Origin: Burhinus oedicnemus | Lineage: Eukaryota; Chordata; Aves; Charadriiformes; Burhinidae | Length of the DNA stretch: 64,000 nt | NCBI GenBank assembly: GCA_008921705.1 | Contig: VFFE01007669.1 | Coordinates: forward strand, 7,599,336-7,663,335 | Reading direction: 5' to 3' | In this document: one piece after another, positions 25,689 through 39,000 of the stretch | Numbering within the stretch: position 1 is the stretch's first letter | Layout of the letters: every line of letters begins with the position of its first letter | Made by a program: the position numbers and the translations under genes | The notes under the pieces: generated by a model | What the model was told of the DNA's origin: nothing | What the model saw: the letters and a program-made list of their open reading frames with translations, nothing else | Database searches by the model: none

Positions 25689-28600
25689 AAAGGTTGTTAC
25701 CAGCACTCGACCCTCAGCAAGTCCCGATGGACACAGCACGGCACAGAGAGGCAGCACCTCCCCAATTTGTGGGCATCCCCTTTCCAAACATCAGAGTCCC
25801 GAGCCTAGAAAAGGCAAGACCCAGAAACCAGAGTGAATCCCCGTAATGGAAGGTGCTACCATGGTCCCTCCTGGTTCCCCTCAGAGGAACTGAAGCAGGT
25901 TATAGAGGGGAAGCATTTTGAAAAAGAAAATAATCATGGAGTAAATGTGCAATTTGTCAAGAGTCTTCTTGAAATACTAAAACGCAAGGACGTTTCTCCT
26001 ACCTTATATTACTTTATAGCAACTTCAGCTAACTTTACATGTTTTGCAAACTTTAACAATTAGCTTAAAGAAGGTGTCTTCACACAGTAAGCCAAAATAT
26101 TAGGGAACGCTATTATATATCTGTCCTCAGTCTCTCACTGCTTATAAGGCCATGTGATCCAAAAGCTTAAAGACAAAACTTCTGAGACACAACTTCCACC
26201 TACACCGAATTCAGCTGCTCCCGTATTTCAATCTGTGTACACAAACGCGTATCGTGTAGCAGGAGGGTGGCAGAACGGTGAAGCACCACACTCTTCTACC
26301 TACTAATTACCATTAAACGGGAAAAGATTTGACAGTACACTGTGTACTTCTCAGAAGAGGTCTCATTTTCTTTCTTTACTTTTATTAACTAACTTGGTCT
26401 ATAATTAAAAGAACAGCTTGAATCCTTGTGAGAAAGCAACACGACTGCTTTGCTCTTCACTTTTTCGCTGATGCGCTGCATGCGTTGTACCGTGCACGAT
26501 CATATTGTTACATTTTCTAATTAATAAGGAATGAAAGAGCATGAAATCCAGTGCTCCTCCTCTGCCTTATCTACAGATCTTGTGCCGTGGCCTTCCCCCA
26601 GCGAGCCGACTTGGCAATGGGACTTTGGTACCTGCGGGCAGAGCTCAGGCATGTCAAGGATGCCTTCACAGGAGCAGTGCTGCGGGACTGCAGACATTTA
26701 GGTGTTTATGTGAATTAAACGTCTTGTGAAGTCAGCACTTGCATAAACACGAAGTAATGGAAAGCAAAGCTTTCCTGAGATCAGCTAGGCTCCTTTCCTC
26801 CCTACACACACATTTAATTATAGCGGTTGGATCAAGCTGTCAGTGCCTCGTGCTCTTTTTCTCCCCATACACGATATGGAAAAAGTAAAGACTCGACAAA
26901 GAAACATCCTCTTGGTTTCCTGAAAGATGTATTTCTCATTTTTCTAAATTAGCCATTAAAGACAGTGTCCTCATCTCAGCAATCTCTACCTCTCATGTTA
27001 GACTCTCGGTCTCAGGATGCAACGTGAGCTTTGCAGGAAGCTTTCATAATGCTGCCCATCCTTGACCACGTTGGGAGAGGACGCCACTCACACCATCATG
27101 TTGAATTCCTGTGGTTTCACCCTGAGTAAGCTGCAAACAGGGAAGCAAGCAGATTTATATATGCCTGTAGGTATGTACGTATGCACACAAATCACATGCT
27201 GTATTTTACCTTCCTTTAATCTTCGTCTCTGCCTATTAATTCAGCATACGCTCTCAGGATGGGACTACCAGAGGGAGGATGGGGCGTATCAAAGTCCCGG
27301 CAATGCAACTGGCCTCACCACACTCCCATTGTAGGCAACACATCATAAATCGAAATTTCATAAACTGATGATGAACTGCCGTCGCTACCTGAAAATGCCT
27401 TCCAAAAGCAAGACTGGAATGAATGAGCAAAGAAGCCTTCTTTAATTCATGCACTTATATACTGTCAAAAATGATGTAGCTGATGCTTCCATTCATCTAA
27501 ATTTGCCTGGCAATAAGTCAGGTTGCCCACAGAATGTTCTATTAACAATTACACATGCACGGCTGCAATTACGGCTTTGCCCACACCGTTCACCTCATGC
27601 CGGATAGTGCCAAAATAACTCTCTGTGTATATACATAAACATCCATTTTCAAGCACAGCATTAAATTGCATCACTCTATTCTGAAATCACCACTAAAAAC
27701 AAATGTTTAGGGTCATCTCATCTGCTCTCCTGTCTCATGTACTTTGGTACCTCTTTCTGCTTCAGGAAAAATGAAAGTAGGTCTAACAGACCTCATGGAC
27801 AGGATTCCTTTCTTCATTTCACCCTATTATTCCTGAAGTTCCTCTACTCTACCACACAGGCTAGCCAACTATTTCTTTAAATATTTGCGTAACATAAGGC
27901 CTACGAATTTGTATCTAACAGCTAGGAACAGGGAGCCAAGGTTGGAGAACTCTCAGATAAATACCAGTGATATCTATCTTTCACGACAAGACCAGTGAGG
28001 TAGATACTTAACTACCAGTTAAAAGTTTCCAGAAATTTTGTTTACACTTTTGTCCAGGACTCACATTTTTCTGGGAGCTAAAAATAAATGGATTTGTTGA
28101 CATTCATGGATAATGACTGCTTGAGTAGACAGAATTTCAGATCTGAAACATCTTGATTTTACAGAAAGGGTCCCAGTACCACCGCCTGGCACAATTTACA
28201 TGGATTTATCCTTTATCAGAAACAAAAATTACATTTTGAAAAATAAGTAGAAAGAAAACAGTAATGTAGCCCATCCTAAAGGAAACATAATTACAAACAG
28301 TATTTCATTAGTCAATTTTTCATAAAATGTAAGGATTGTGACTGCAGCGGATTCTGCAGAGTATTCGGAGAAGCATCATTTATCTTTAGGTCAAGCGGTT
28401 TTTTACATCTCTGAAGACACCACACCAAGAGAAAAAAACCCCAGGAGTGAAACATCATCATTCATGGAAAAGAACGTAAATTTCTAGATACCTAAAAAGT
28501 TCTTTTAAATCACTTATTCTTCACCTACTACTGCAGCTGCCAGGTCTTCCTTCTCTTTAGGAAAGATTGCCTTGTACACCAGCAATTAATTTGGCCTTGT

Positions 28601-31600
28601 CTTCATCCACCGCAAAAAGAAAACAAACATTAACAAAAATATTTCCGCATCCAAAATTAATACCTTTGCCCCGAAAAGAAAGTAAATATTGGTTTGCACC
28701 AGAAGCCACTGGAGGGTGGACATGAGCAACCCCCAGTCTGACCAGGAGAGACTCAATGCCCCGACGCAATGCAGTGACTTGCACAATGACAAATGTCACA
28801 CAGATAAACACTAATTATGGTTATATTGGACTTTAAGGGAAAGTGTTCAGCACAATCACTGCACTGCTGCAGCTCAGATTAAAATTTGCTTCTCTTAATC
28901 AACTAAGTCTACTACTTCCAAAGATGACCTTTTGGGAGAATATCCTTATTTTAATTTTTTTATTAATTGCTGTCTGAATAGCCTGCTTAGAAAATAAAAG
29001 ACAAACAACTCTTCCTTCCCCCTGTAACAATTAGCAGAGATGATAAAGCTCAAATTCCTAACTTAGTTAATTTAGCATGTCAAAAACCAATCCTTCCCTG
29101 GTAATTTCAATACACTGAATGTCACAGAAAGGCCAAGTGACAGATTGCTGCATTTCAGTCAGAACACTCATCCGACTAAAAATGTAATCACTGATGTTCA
29201 GCTTTCATTTGACTATGCACTGTACAATATTTGGTTTGTGGGGAGCCTTTGGCATCTTCTTTTCCCCCCTCTCATACAATAAAAAATTGAATTAATGTTG
29301 CTTACTGAGTTCCAACATAATTTTTGAGAATTACATAGACAGGTAAGCCTAAACCATGATAATTTAATTTAATTCTGAGTTCAGATTTGACACCAATTAA
29401 TACTGAGTTCAGCGTTATTCCTGAGTAATACTGAGTTCAGATTCAACAACGTTGGTGAGAACTGGAAGTATGTTTCCAATTCATACTCAGGAGACTACAA
29501 AGTCCATCAAAAATAAATTAAAATCCTTCACCAATCATTATCATGCCCCATGTTTAATGACATTCCTACAACTGCCTGAACTTCATTATCGCAGTATGAA
29601 CAGGCTCCAGTTGTAAGCTGAATTTCAGGGCTCCGTCATCTTTATTGTGCCCCATCTTTCAGCAAGCTTTTCATGCATCTATTTGTTACAAATGATTTTG
29701 TTGTACAGGAAATGTATTTGTCTTCTTTTCCAAGAATGGTTTCATAACCTCACCACGTTCCAAAGCTAAATAACACATATGGTTCGTGTTTAACAACCTC
29801 CATTTGGTGCTTCATATGTGTACTTTTCCTTTTTGCTTCCAAGTATATGGCTGCAGAGCACCGAGGATCAGGCACCAGCGTGGGTGAACGCGCTCTGAAT
29901 AGGCTTTCTTTTCAATTGTCAGACAGCAATTGACTGAAATCAGGGGAAAAAATGATTATCCTGACAGCCTTTGATAAGTCATTGGCTCAAAAACTCTTTC
30001 TGTTCAAAGTCTCCTATGTCTATCAGCTACTCAGCGAGGCATATGGCACCTTCTTGATGCGATACCCATTATTGATATGAAATGGTAACCTCTGTGTTCT
30101 TCAGCAAGCCTCCCACAGTTCTGCCCGTGCTTTACTTTCTGTAACGAACGCCTTCCTCCAACCAGTCCGTGCAAAGAGGCCTGAGGCTGCCCTCATCTGC
30201 CATGCACACTGATGTCTGCCATTTTGATTTGCACTCCGGCTGTGTGGAAAGTTTGATAAATAATTGACTTTCGCCCCAAACTGAAGGTATTCCAGCTCAA
30301 GGTACTGTCAACACGCAAGTGGCAGAGGTAGAAAAAGGAGCGCCAATGGAGGACGAAGAGTTACGACAGTGAGAACACGAGATGCGGTCTTTTATGCAAC
30401 ACCTTGCTCTAACTGTTCTTAATATTTACATTAAAATGCAGGTCAGCTGAAATGATGGGCAGGAGATCAATCCCTCGATGAAGTGCTAATTGCATGTCAG
30501 AACCTGTACATGGGAAAGCGGCACGGTCAAATCATCCCTCTTCAGGCGCTGCTTTACATGTTTCTTATCTTTCCCAGTTTCCCTACATGACCTGACATAC
30601 CCGTGCAACTTCACCAGAAAACTAATTAAGCCTTAATACGAATCCTGGATGGAGCAGTATTAGACAGGACCACTTCCAGCCCCTAGACACCAATGTATGA
30701 AATAGCATCGGAAACATGCGTTTTTCATTACAGCCCTTGTTAATAGCCTAAGGAAGTGCCTCCTGCAAAGTATCACATCATAAGTTGTAATGAGCATTTT
30801 AATTAGTACTATCCCACTGCCAGGGAAAAATATTACATGTAAATTCAATAAATTATTTGCGCTGGGGAATCATGGCTGTTTGTTCACAGGCAGTGTCAAC
30901 ACAACTTGAGGACCAAAAATGCTGGTGTATCTCAAACACGTCAGTTCCCCAAGTGTAAACATGTATCTGCATCAAATTTCGAGATACTGGCTTCTGAATC
31001 CAGATCTCCTCACATATAGTCATTTTTACTCGTGTTCACAATAAAAGAGTTCAAGGTTCAAAGGGAAATAGTAAGAAAAAAGAAAAGAGTGGAGGAATTG
31101 TCGTGACACACTAAGATTTGTGGAGAAAGGTTCCTAAATAGGTTATTTTACAAGACACGGCAGCTGTAAATGCATATTAAGTTTTGTATCCTTTCTGGAT
31201 GGGTAGAAAGAACTGCACCTCTAAGTAATATGAAAAACTTTAGTTCATTAAACAAACCTTAAGGGGAAGCGTAAATGAGAAGTGTTTTATATTCAGTGTC
31301 ATCAATTCAGCTGAAAACATGTTTGTACCACTCCATGAAATGAATGCTTTTTATAGTGCCTTTCCTGCCAACGTTGCCTCATGAACATAATAAAATTAAA
31401 CATGTAAAACCAACTCTGGAGCTGGCAGTTAGCAAATAAATTCCAGAGAAGCAGTAATACACATTTCTAAACAAACAGCTCTTCAAACACTAGAAGAAAA
31501 AAGAGGTAAACTGAGGAAAGCATCACGCCGAGGGTGCACTGAATATGTACGTGGGTCAGAGGAAAGGGCAAGAGGGTCTTTAGCAGAAGAAGAAACTTTC

Positions 31601-31824
31601 TCCCCAGATGCCAGCCCCTGCAAATCACCACTTTCGTCCCTGGGGTCAGTCTTTCCGCGTGTATTTCCGAAGCCTCCTGCGGTACAGCGTTGGCAGCAAC
31701 ACCGTAGCCCACAGAAGTGATTAACGTACAGATGTTTCTGCGCTAGATCCACCGACGGAAGTCGGTTACCACGGAAGCAAGCTCAACTCGAGCCCCCAAA
31801 TTTGTCTTCACACCACTGCTGCAG
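25689..31824. other. Unique noncoding DNA, partly enhancer-like in texture
   Basis: No gene or transposon was recognised. A triplicated CTGAGTTCAG motif lies at 29374-29440. A balanced, TF-site-rich stretch at about 29870-30350 includes an inverted TCAATTG...CAATTGA pair (29912-29933). Open frames are short, and several are overlapping shadows. Confidence 0.6.
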
Positions 31825-31976
31825 GAGCCACCCTGATGGCCAGAGAAGGCGCCCTGGTCCCAAGGGACCGCATGCCACCCACGGCAGCAGGATCACAGCC
31901 TGCAGGCAAGGCCGCGGCCAAGGAAAGGGCTCAGCCCCTGCTGCCGCCGCCCATGGACGTCCTGCCCGTGGTGCAG
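31825..31976 (+). other. CpG-rich segment bounded by splice-like sites; possible exon
   Basis: An acceptor-like CTGCTGCAG ends at 31824 and a consensus donor CAG|GTGAGG follows 31976, bounding 152 bases with about nine CpGs, including GCCGCGGCC and GCCGCCGCC. An ATG at about 31836 opens a frame that continues past the donor to about 32070. However, two other frames (one plus, one minus) are open here too, as GC-rich sequence allows, so the open frame carries little weight. No protein family was recognised. It could be an exon of an unannotated transcript or a GC-rich chance block. Confidence 0.25.
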
Positions 31977-34900
31977 GTGAGGACCCTGCGCTCCGCTGCG
32001 GAAGCTGGGCAGCCACCCTCGATGTCCCACAGAAATTCAAACCAGGACACTCCTCTTGCTGTTTTCTCTTAGCAAAACAAAAAAGTCTCCGTTAAAAGGA
32101 GGGGGGAGGGGGTGAGGTTGTTTTGGGGTTTTCTGTGGGTGTTTTTTGGCATAGAAAAATCCCACCCTCCCTCCATCCCCCTCCACTCCAGCAACAAACC
32201 CTCGGAAGGCAGCAAAGCTTGAAGGACTCTCTCCCTGGCTGCCACCCTTTCACATCGGTTGATCCCAAAACAGCTGAAAGGAGGACTATAAAGCGCCCAA
32301 CAAAGATTTCCAAAGTTATGCCACAGTCATCGAATACCAGAAGCGTTTGGAAACCACTCTTGTGGCCCCGAGTGGGAGCAAACCTCTCCAAATAAGGAAA
32401 CATTTCTCCTCCAACGCGGAGAAATTGGCAGCTCCTCTCCCGGAGTTTATGTAAGATTTCTCAAACAGATTAGCCAACAAACAAATGTCAAATAGCCTCC
32501 TTTCTGGCTTCGGAGCGAAATCAGCAGGCTTTCATCTGCAGAAACGGATTCTGATAAGATTTCAAGCTGGGACACACGTTTCCATGTTGCCACCACGGAG
32601 TTTAAGGAAATTTCCAAATAGGTTATAACGAGCAACCACTGATGAATTGATGAGGAATCGCCATTCCGAAGCGCCCCCTCTCACATCCCCATAAGGGTGA
32701 TGTGTATTTACAGAAAAATGTGGGTTCAGGATCAAATTACAGCAACACTGCGTTAAGTAGCGATAGTTTCAAAAGTAACACGGCATGACAAATATGAAAT
32801 ACTCATGGAAAAATGTCAGTGTGAAGACAAAATGTTCCAGAGGGGTCAAATACCCCCGTGTTCTTAATACTTAGCTATACCTATTTCTCTTAGAAGATCG
32901 ACGAAGTAAATTCAGCTTCACATTCCAGGAAAAGGCTGCAGGACAGCTATCGAAAACTTTTTGGAGAAGGGATCTTAAAACCAGGCTATCCTGGGTGCTG
33001 GTTAACCAAGAGACGATATGGCAAGTGCTTAGCAACCATCTTTCCCACTTTTTTTTTTTAACCTCCACCAGCCTCCCACAGAGAATGACAAGGAGTTATT
33101 ACCTGCTGACAATGAGCTCTTTCTTCTGCTTCTTGTCCCATTAGGCCCTGATCTTTGATGCTTCTGCACAGAAGTTACTTTGAATATCTCAATACCCAAA
33201 AGACGTGATTGTGTGCACAAAAGGCTCTTCACAGCAGTGAAAAATTGGGGCTACTGAATACAAAATCTCAGAATAAGGGATCCGGCTTGTTTTGCCTGTA
33301 AAGTGCCCAGCACTTTGGAGCTCAGAGTGGTGGTGGCACTGGAAAATATAGTTTTAGTTACTTATTAAACTGTCTGCCAGAATTAGTGATGTTTATATAT
33401 GCATGCACTTACATATTTTCACTTTCCGAAATAAATAAGCAACGGATCACTGATATAGTCCAATAAAAAAGAGAGAAATTCCTTCCTTTGAGGCAAAATC
33501 CAGTTTTGTGGGATTTGAAACCTCACGGCATATCTATCGCTTTTTCTTTCAATATACAGAGCAAGTAACACAGAGGCCAGGCCAGCATCTGTTTCACTGG
33601 CAAATCTCAATCCCAGCGAGATCCTAACAAGAACACGCAGGCAGCAAAGAAAAACGGTACCAAAGATAATCAGGTGTTTGGAGGCACTGAATAGCACAGG
33701 CTTTGATCTATGTTCACAGAAGAAAGGTAGGATGGTCAGTTACCAGTGTTTAAAGGGCATAAACACAGAGAAGCAAAATATCCAGGATAGGTTTAATTCT
33801 GTTTTTTCCACTTAAAAGCTTTTTCCACGCCACGGATAAAGACAAAGATGTAGCTGATGGCCAAAGAGGGCACGGCAAAGTACTTCTGGGAAGATGCATG
33901 AAAAAGTGGTTTTTCTTATACTGTTTTCTGCAAACTCCACTCCGGTTTGATCATCCCTTCCACCCGCATGATGTCAGTCCCAAGTTCTTTTATGTGGGCA
34001 ATTAATAACTCTTATCCATTGCTTGATTTATCTCTCTTTAACATGTGTAGATCACATGGAGATGAACTGTGTGAATTATTACCCTGTGGAGCCAGGAGAA
34101 GAATTTTGTTTTTACTGTCCTGAAGTTCTTATTTCTTAACTTGAACGAATAAGAAATACCATATATATATATTTCAAGAGGGACACAAGAAACTTCCTTG
34201 CCTAAACACATGCTTTTCTCTTGATTTATTATTCAGATTTATAAATGTACTCTCTTCAGTGTTTGAGTTACACATTTTTTCGTGGTTAAAGAAACAAGGA
34301 TTGTATCTTAACCACAATGCCTTGATTTAAGCTTAATTTTTCTGAGCACCATTTTCTTCCTTGCTTTTCTGCCTCCTGCAAATCAGAGGTTACGTGACTA
34401 AGTTCTTCCTGCTGCCGCAAACTGATTTTTCGAAGACAAGATTTCTCTTGTTTGATTCATGCATAGAATACCATAAAATCCAATCATACTGTCTGCATTG
34501 ACTAAATCTTTGTTTAAACCTAACTATGGAGGCTCGGCATGCCCTTTTCCTCCAGAGCACACTGGAGACAGCTCTGAGGGAGGCAAAAAACCGACAGGAT
34601 TCCCCCCAAGGACATTTCCAAATCGGCCCCAGAAAAGGGGCACTGAGCAAACAGGGACTTCAATAGTTCAGAATTCAGCCTTTCAGTTAAATTTTATGAG
34701 AAATAGGTTGTCAACCCATATAGCACAAACAATCATTACACAGCGTGGAGGAGTTTTCAAGGCAAAAGTGCCTTTCCTGTAGGACCAGCGAAGGTAAATG
34801 TGAGAAACAATCGCTGATACCTTTTCACCTTCATGACCCTGGATCTTCACCTTTGCCTTCAAGTCCAGGGACAGCTGATGACACAGGCACGATGCCAAGG

Positions 34901-35367
34901 AGCTCCGAGCAGCATTTCTCCTTACATGGCTCTGGCAAGTACATTGACTCTAGTTTGTTAATTAAAAGCCATTAATGAATGTGAACTACAAAACTGTGAA
35001 GGTTTCTTTAGCTCTACTTCCAAAATGGAGTCAGGCATCACAAGTTCAAATCAAAACGCAAGAGTAGAAGTTCTACATTAAATTTATCAATCTTATTCTC
35101 TATCTAGACTACAGCAGCTGCAGCCAGCAGCAGTTTCATTCAGATTTGTATCCACAAGGCAGTACTCTTTTGGAGTCACACTGACACCTTCAGAAATTTT
35201 CATTGTCATTTACTCAGATAAAACTGAGAATATCACAACAGCAAGCCCCCAGGCTCTACAAAAATACATTTTTTTTTTTAAGTGGAAGGAGTGGCAGTCG
35301 GTCTGTCCACGAGTGTCAGCGTTGTCAATACTAGAATGAACTGATATGCTAGGCACCAATATAGGCT
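31977..35367. other. Unique noncoding DNA up to the second CR1
   Basis: A G/T-rich low-complexity run occurs at about 32100-32150 and an alternating TA tract at about 34162-34172. A T-rich run lies at 35270-35279. No exon, RNA gene or transposon end was recognised. Confidence 0.6.
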
Positions 35368-36078
35368 AGGGGTGGACCTGCTAGAAACCAGCTCTGAGGA
35401 GAAGGATCTGGGGGTCCTGGTACACAGTACATTATCCATGAGCCAGCGATGTGCCCTTGTCGCCAGAAGGCCAATGGAATCCTGGGCTGCATAGGGAAGA
35501 GTGTGGCCAGTAGGTCGAGGGAAGTCATTCTGCCCCTCTACTCGGCACTGGTGAGGCCACAACTGGAATACTGTGTCCAGTTCTGGGCTCCCCAGCTCAA
35601 GCGGGACAGGGAACTACTGGAGAGAGTCCAGTGTAGGGCAACAAAGGTGATTGGGGGATTGGAGCACCTCCCTTATGAGGGAAGGCTGAGAGAGCTGGGA
35701 CTCTTTCGCCTGGAGAAGAGAAGGCTGAGGGGAGACCTTCTTCTTGCTTAGAAGTATCTAAAGGGTGGGTTGAAGGAGGATGGAGCCAGACTCTTTTCAG
35801 TGGTTCCCAGTGACAGGACAAGGGGCAACGGGCACAAGCTGGAACATCGGAAGTTCCATTCAAACACAAGAAAAAACTTCTTTACGGTGAGGGTGACAGA
35901 GCACTGGAACAGGCTGCCCAGGGAGGTTGTGGATTCCCCTTCTCTGGAGATTTTCAAGCCCCGCCTGGATGCAGTCCCGAGTAATGTGCTCTGGGCATTC
36001 CTGCGTCAGCAGGGGAGTTGGACTGGATGATCTCTAGAGGCCCCTTCCAACTCTGAAAATTCCGTGATTCCGTGAACT
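35368..36078 (+). mobile_element. CR1 LINE, 5'-truncated copy of a second subfamily
   Basis: This is the C-terminal part of the CR1 reverse-transcriptase ORF plus 3' UTR. Motifs in order are '[13 protein letters not shown]', '[13 protein letters not shown]'-type frame-shifted sequence, '[13 protein letters not shown]', '[16 protein letters not shown]' and '[19 protein letters not shown]', then GATGATCTCTAGAGG and a GATTCCGTGA tail. A TAG at 35749-35751 breaks the frame, which continues in phase after it. Its sequence differs from the 3134-4078 copy, notably at the protein C-terminus and in the UTR, so it belongs to another CR1 subfamily. It is inactive. Confidence 0.95.
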
Positions 36079-39000
36079 GATCTTCCCACATCTGCACAAA
36101 GCCAAAGACATCCTTACTAGAAATCCTTTATCATTCCAGGCCAAGTCCTCTCTCAGCGGAGCTTGTATGTGGGCTCTCAGGTTTAAAAGCCCGAAGTGCT
36201 GAGACTAATGCCCAAGTATGCTTTGCATAGATTTAAGAAAGGTACCAAATTCAAACTCGCACCTGAAGGAGCCTGCCATTCTTGAAGGAAATGCACTCAA
36301 GTTATTAATTACACTGTTAGATAACCTTCCCTTGGTTGCCAAAGGTGGTTTGTTAGAGGGCAACAGCTTTTGAAAACCTCTCCATGTTGAAGAGAATCTA
36401 TTCCCTCTGGATAGAGGGGCATCTGGTCCATTAGATATAAAGATATATTTTCATTGCAGTCAACATTTAGCATTTTCCAGACTTTATTTTTCCATCTAGT
36501 CAAACCGACCTGCAATGACTAATAAGTAGTAAAAAAACCTGAGAACAAAGAATAAAAGTGTACTCAAACTAAAGCCCATATGTAAAATTAGAGATGGTGC
36601 TTGTTTCTGTAAACTTCAAAATGGATCTGAGTTTATAGAAAAGCCCATGTTAAGCTTAATACTTCAATTACAATTTCACAGGAACCGAAACAGCAAATTG
36701 AGCGTATGCCACAGTGCCTTTCTGTTACAGACACAGCTTCCAACATGAACCTGAGACACAAATTGTGCAATTACAGCCCATTCAGCAAACAGGGTTTTCT
36801 TTGTGATAATTTCTGTACCAACACACTTTTCAAGGAAATGGTTTGAAGTTTCCCACAGATTTTTTTTTTAAGACAATGCTGAGCAACACGGTAATTAACC
36901 AAGTATTTTTAAAAAGAATAGAAACTATGCTAACCAAAGGTACGTAGAATGTAAAGCTCTTCTGTGCTACAATGATCTTGTGGCTATATAAGCTAGTGGA
37001 TAGTATAAACAGAATGACCCCGATAAACTGAAGAACTGGATAGAGATTAATTAAATCAGAAAGAATAAAGACATATTAAAAAGATTTCTAGAAAGAACAA
37101 ATCAAATCACAAATACATTATTACAGAACCTGGGGTCAGCAATAATATCATTGGAAAGGATCTTTGTATTAGTTTCTCCTTGATTATTATCTCGGCAGTC
37201 ATAGGGTTCACATCACTGAAGTATCTGAGTAGCTCCCAGCTGCTAGTAGATCGGTCCTTCCTAATGTCCTTACGCAATGGAGAGAGTAGCATTTGCTCTT
37301 TACGGGTGGAAAACAATCAAATGAAGGCTTAAAGCACTTGTCCAAAGTTACAGAGGATCCTGAGAGAGTAGGAAATTCAGGAACGAAACAGCTCTCCTAC
37401 AGCCTATTTAGGCAAAGCGCCTGCCAGTGTAAATAAACCTTGTAAAATTAGCTTTGCCAAATTGGTCTCTTTTCCAAGTTCGTGTCTCTCTGTGCTTCCC
37501 CATGCTCAGTTAGTCACTTGCAATGACCTTCTCACACAATTTTATGGGAGCAAGAAAAAAACGGCCTAAAAGCCTCACCCTCCATACAAGCAGTAATGTC
37601 CTGACTAAATTGTTTTTGTACCTTCTCTGATATTCGGCTGACATGTTTTATCGTTGTCGTTTTCATGCCTAAAACCACCTCACCTTCTCAGCATAAAAAA
37701 TCATTTGTCAAGGACTAAAAGCACACAATACCCTATAAAAAGACCACAATCTTTTCTAAGCAACAGTAGATCAGTGGCTAAGACAGGTACATAGCATCAA
37801 AACATCTTAGCTTGAAGCGTTAATTTTGTTTTCAAGTGAAATTCCTGAAAGACTTTCTGACATCCACAGTGAAAAGATCCCAAGTCAAGACTTTGCTCAG
37901 CAATTTCATTCAGCTTGTTTTGTTGCATCAGTTGTTTGTTCAGTATTTATTCCCAGGTTTTGTTTTCGTGTCACCTCCGTACCCACTCCGCTGCCCTTGT
38001 TTATCACGTGGGTTTCTACGCGCTCATAATTCTTTGAGCTTCCTTTCAAATAGCTCGAAAAAAAAATAAATCACAGTATGAGTTCATGAAACAATGCATG
38101 AATAAGTCATTTCCTGCTTTAAATACGCCTCTGAGTAAATGATCCAGAGACTTTTCAAGAACCATTTACATAACAGTCGCTGATACAGTCTTCAAATTTT
38201 CATGTCAATCTCAAAATGGCATTTTAAATCACCCCATTTTCCTAAATGAGGTGAGCGAATTTTAAGAGCAGATTTTCCAACTTCTAGAGCTCTTCTTTTA
38301 GTTACAAATCCTTAAATGTTGAATTCCCCTCTTCTTTCTTCATTAGGGGTAGTGCAGAAATGTCAGAAATGCTCTGTATGTGTAACCTATAAATCAAACG
38401 CAGTAGGGGAGCTACTTCAAATAGTACATTTTCTTTTACAACTACAAATGCCATAAATTTCAGCAACTGTCAATCCCACTTCACAGTCTGCAGTTTGAAA
38501 ATAAAATTCGGAGGCTGTGCTAGATGTGAATAACCATCTACTGCAGTACTACTGGGAAGACACCTATGAATCACAAGATGCTCAACAAGTTACAAATAAA
38601 TTTAGGTAATTTCCAGGCATAATTCATAGACAAGTAAATAAGGGAGAGGAATTTGCCTTCCACGTGGATTTCTGAAGCGCTATAAGAACACCTTTGTTTC
38701 CTTGGGCTCAGAAGCCAAGAACAGGCTTAAAGGCGAGTCCCTCCTTCAAATCTTGTTGGAATGGGAATAGCAGTAAGGAAAGTCAAACACCACTAAGTGG
38801 CATCCAGAGAAGTTTCTGGATATGCTTCCTGTAACGGCTCCAAAGACACCAAGGGATGCATGCTAAATCATAAAGTGGATCATCAAGGGGTCACAAGCTC
38901 CATGCGTTAGCTCCACACAGGGTGCTACAGGGCACTACTGAAAAGTTTTTCTTTGCCTCGAGGTGGTACAGGGCTGTGCTGAAGAGCTTCTCTTTCCCTT

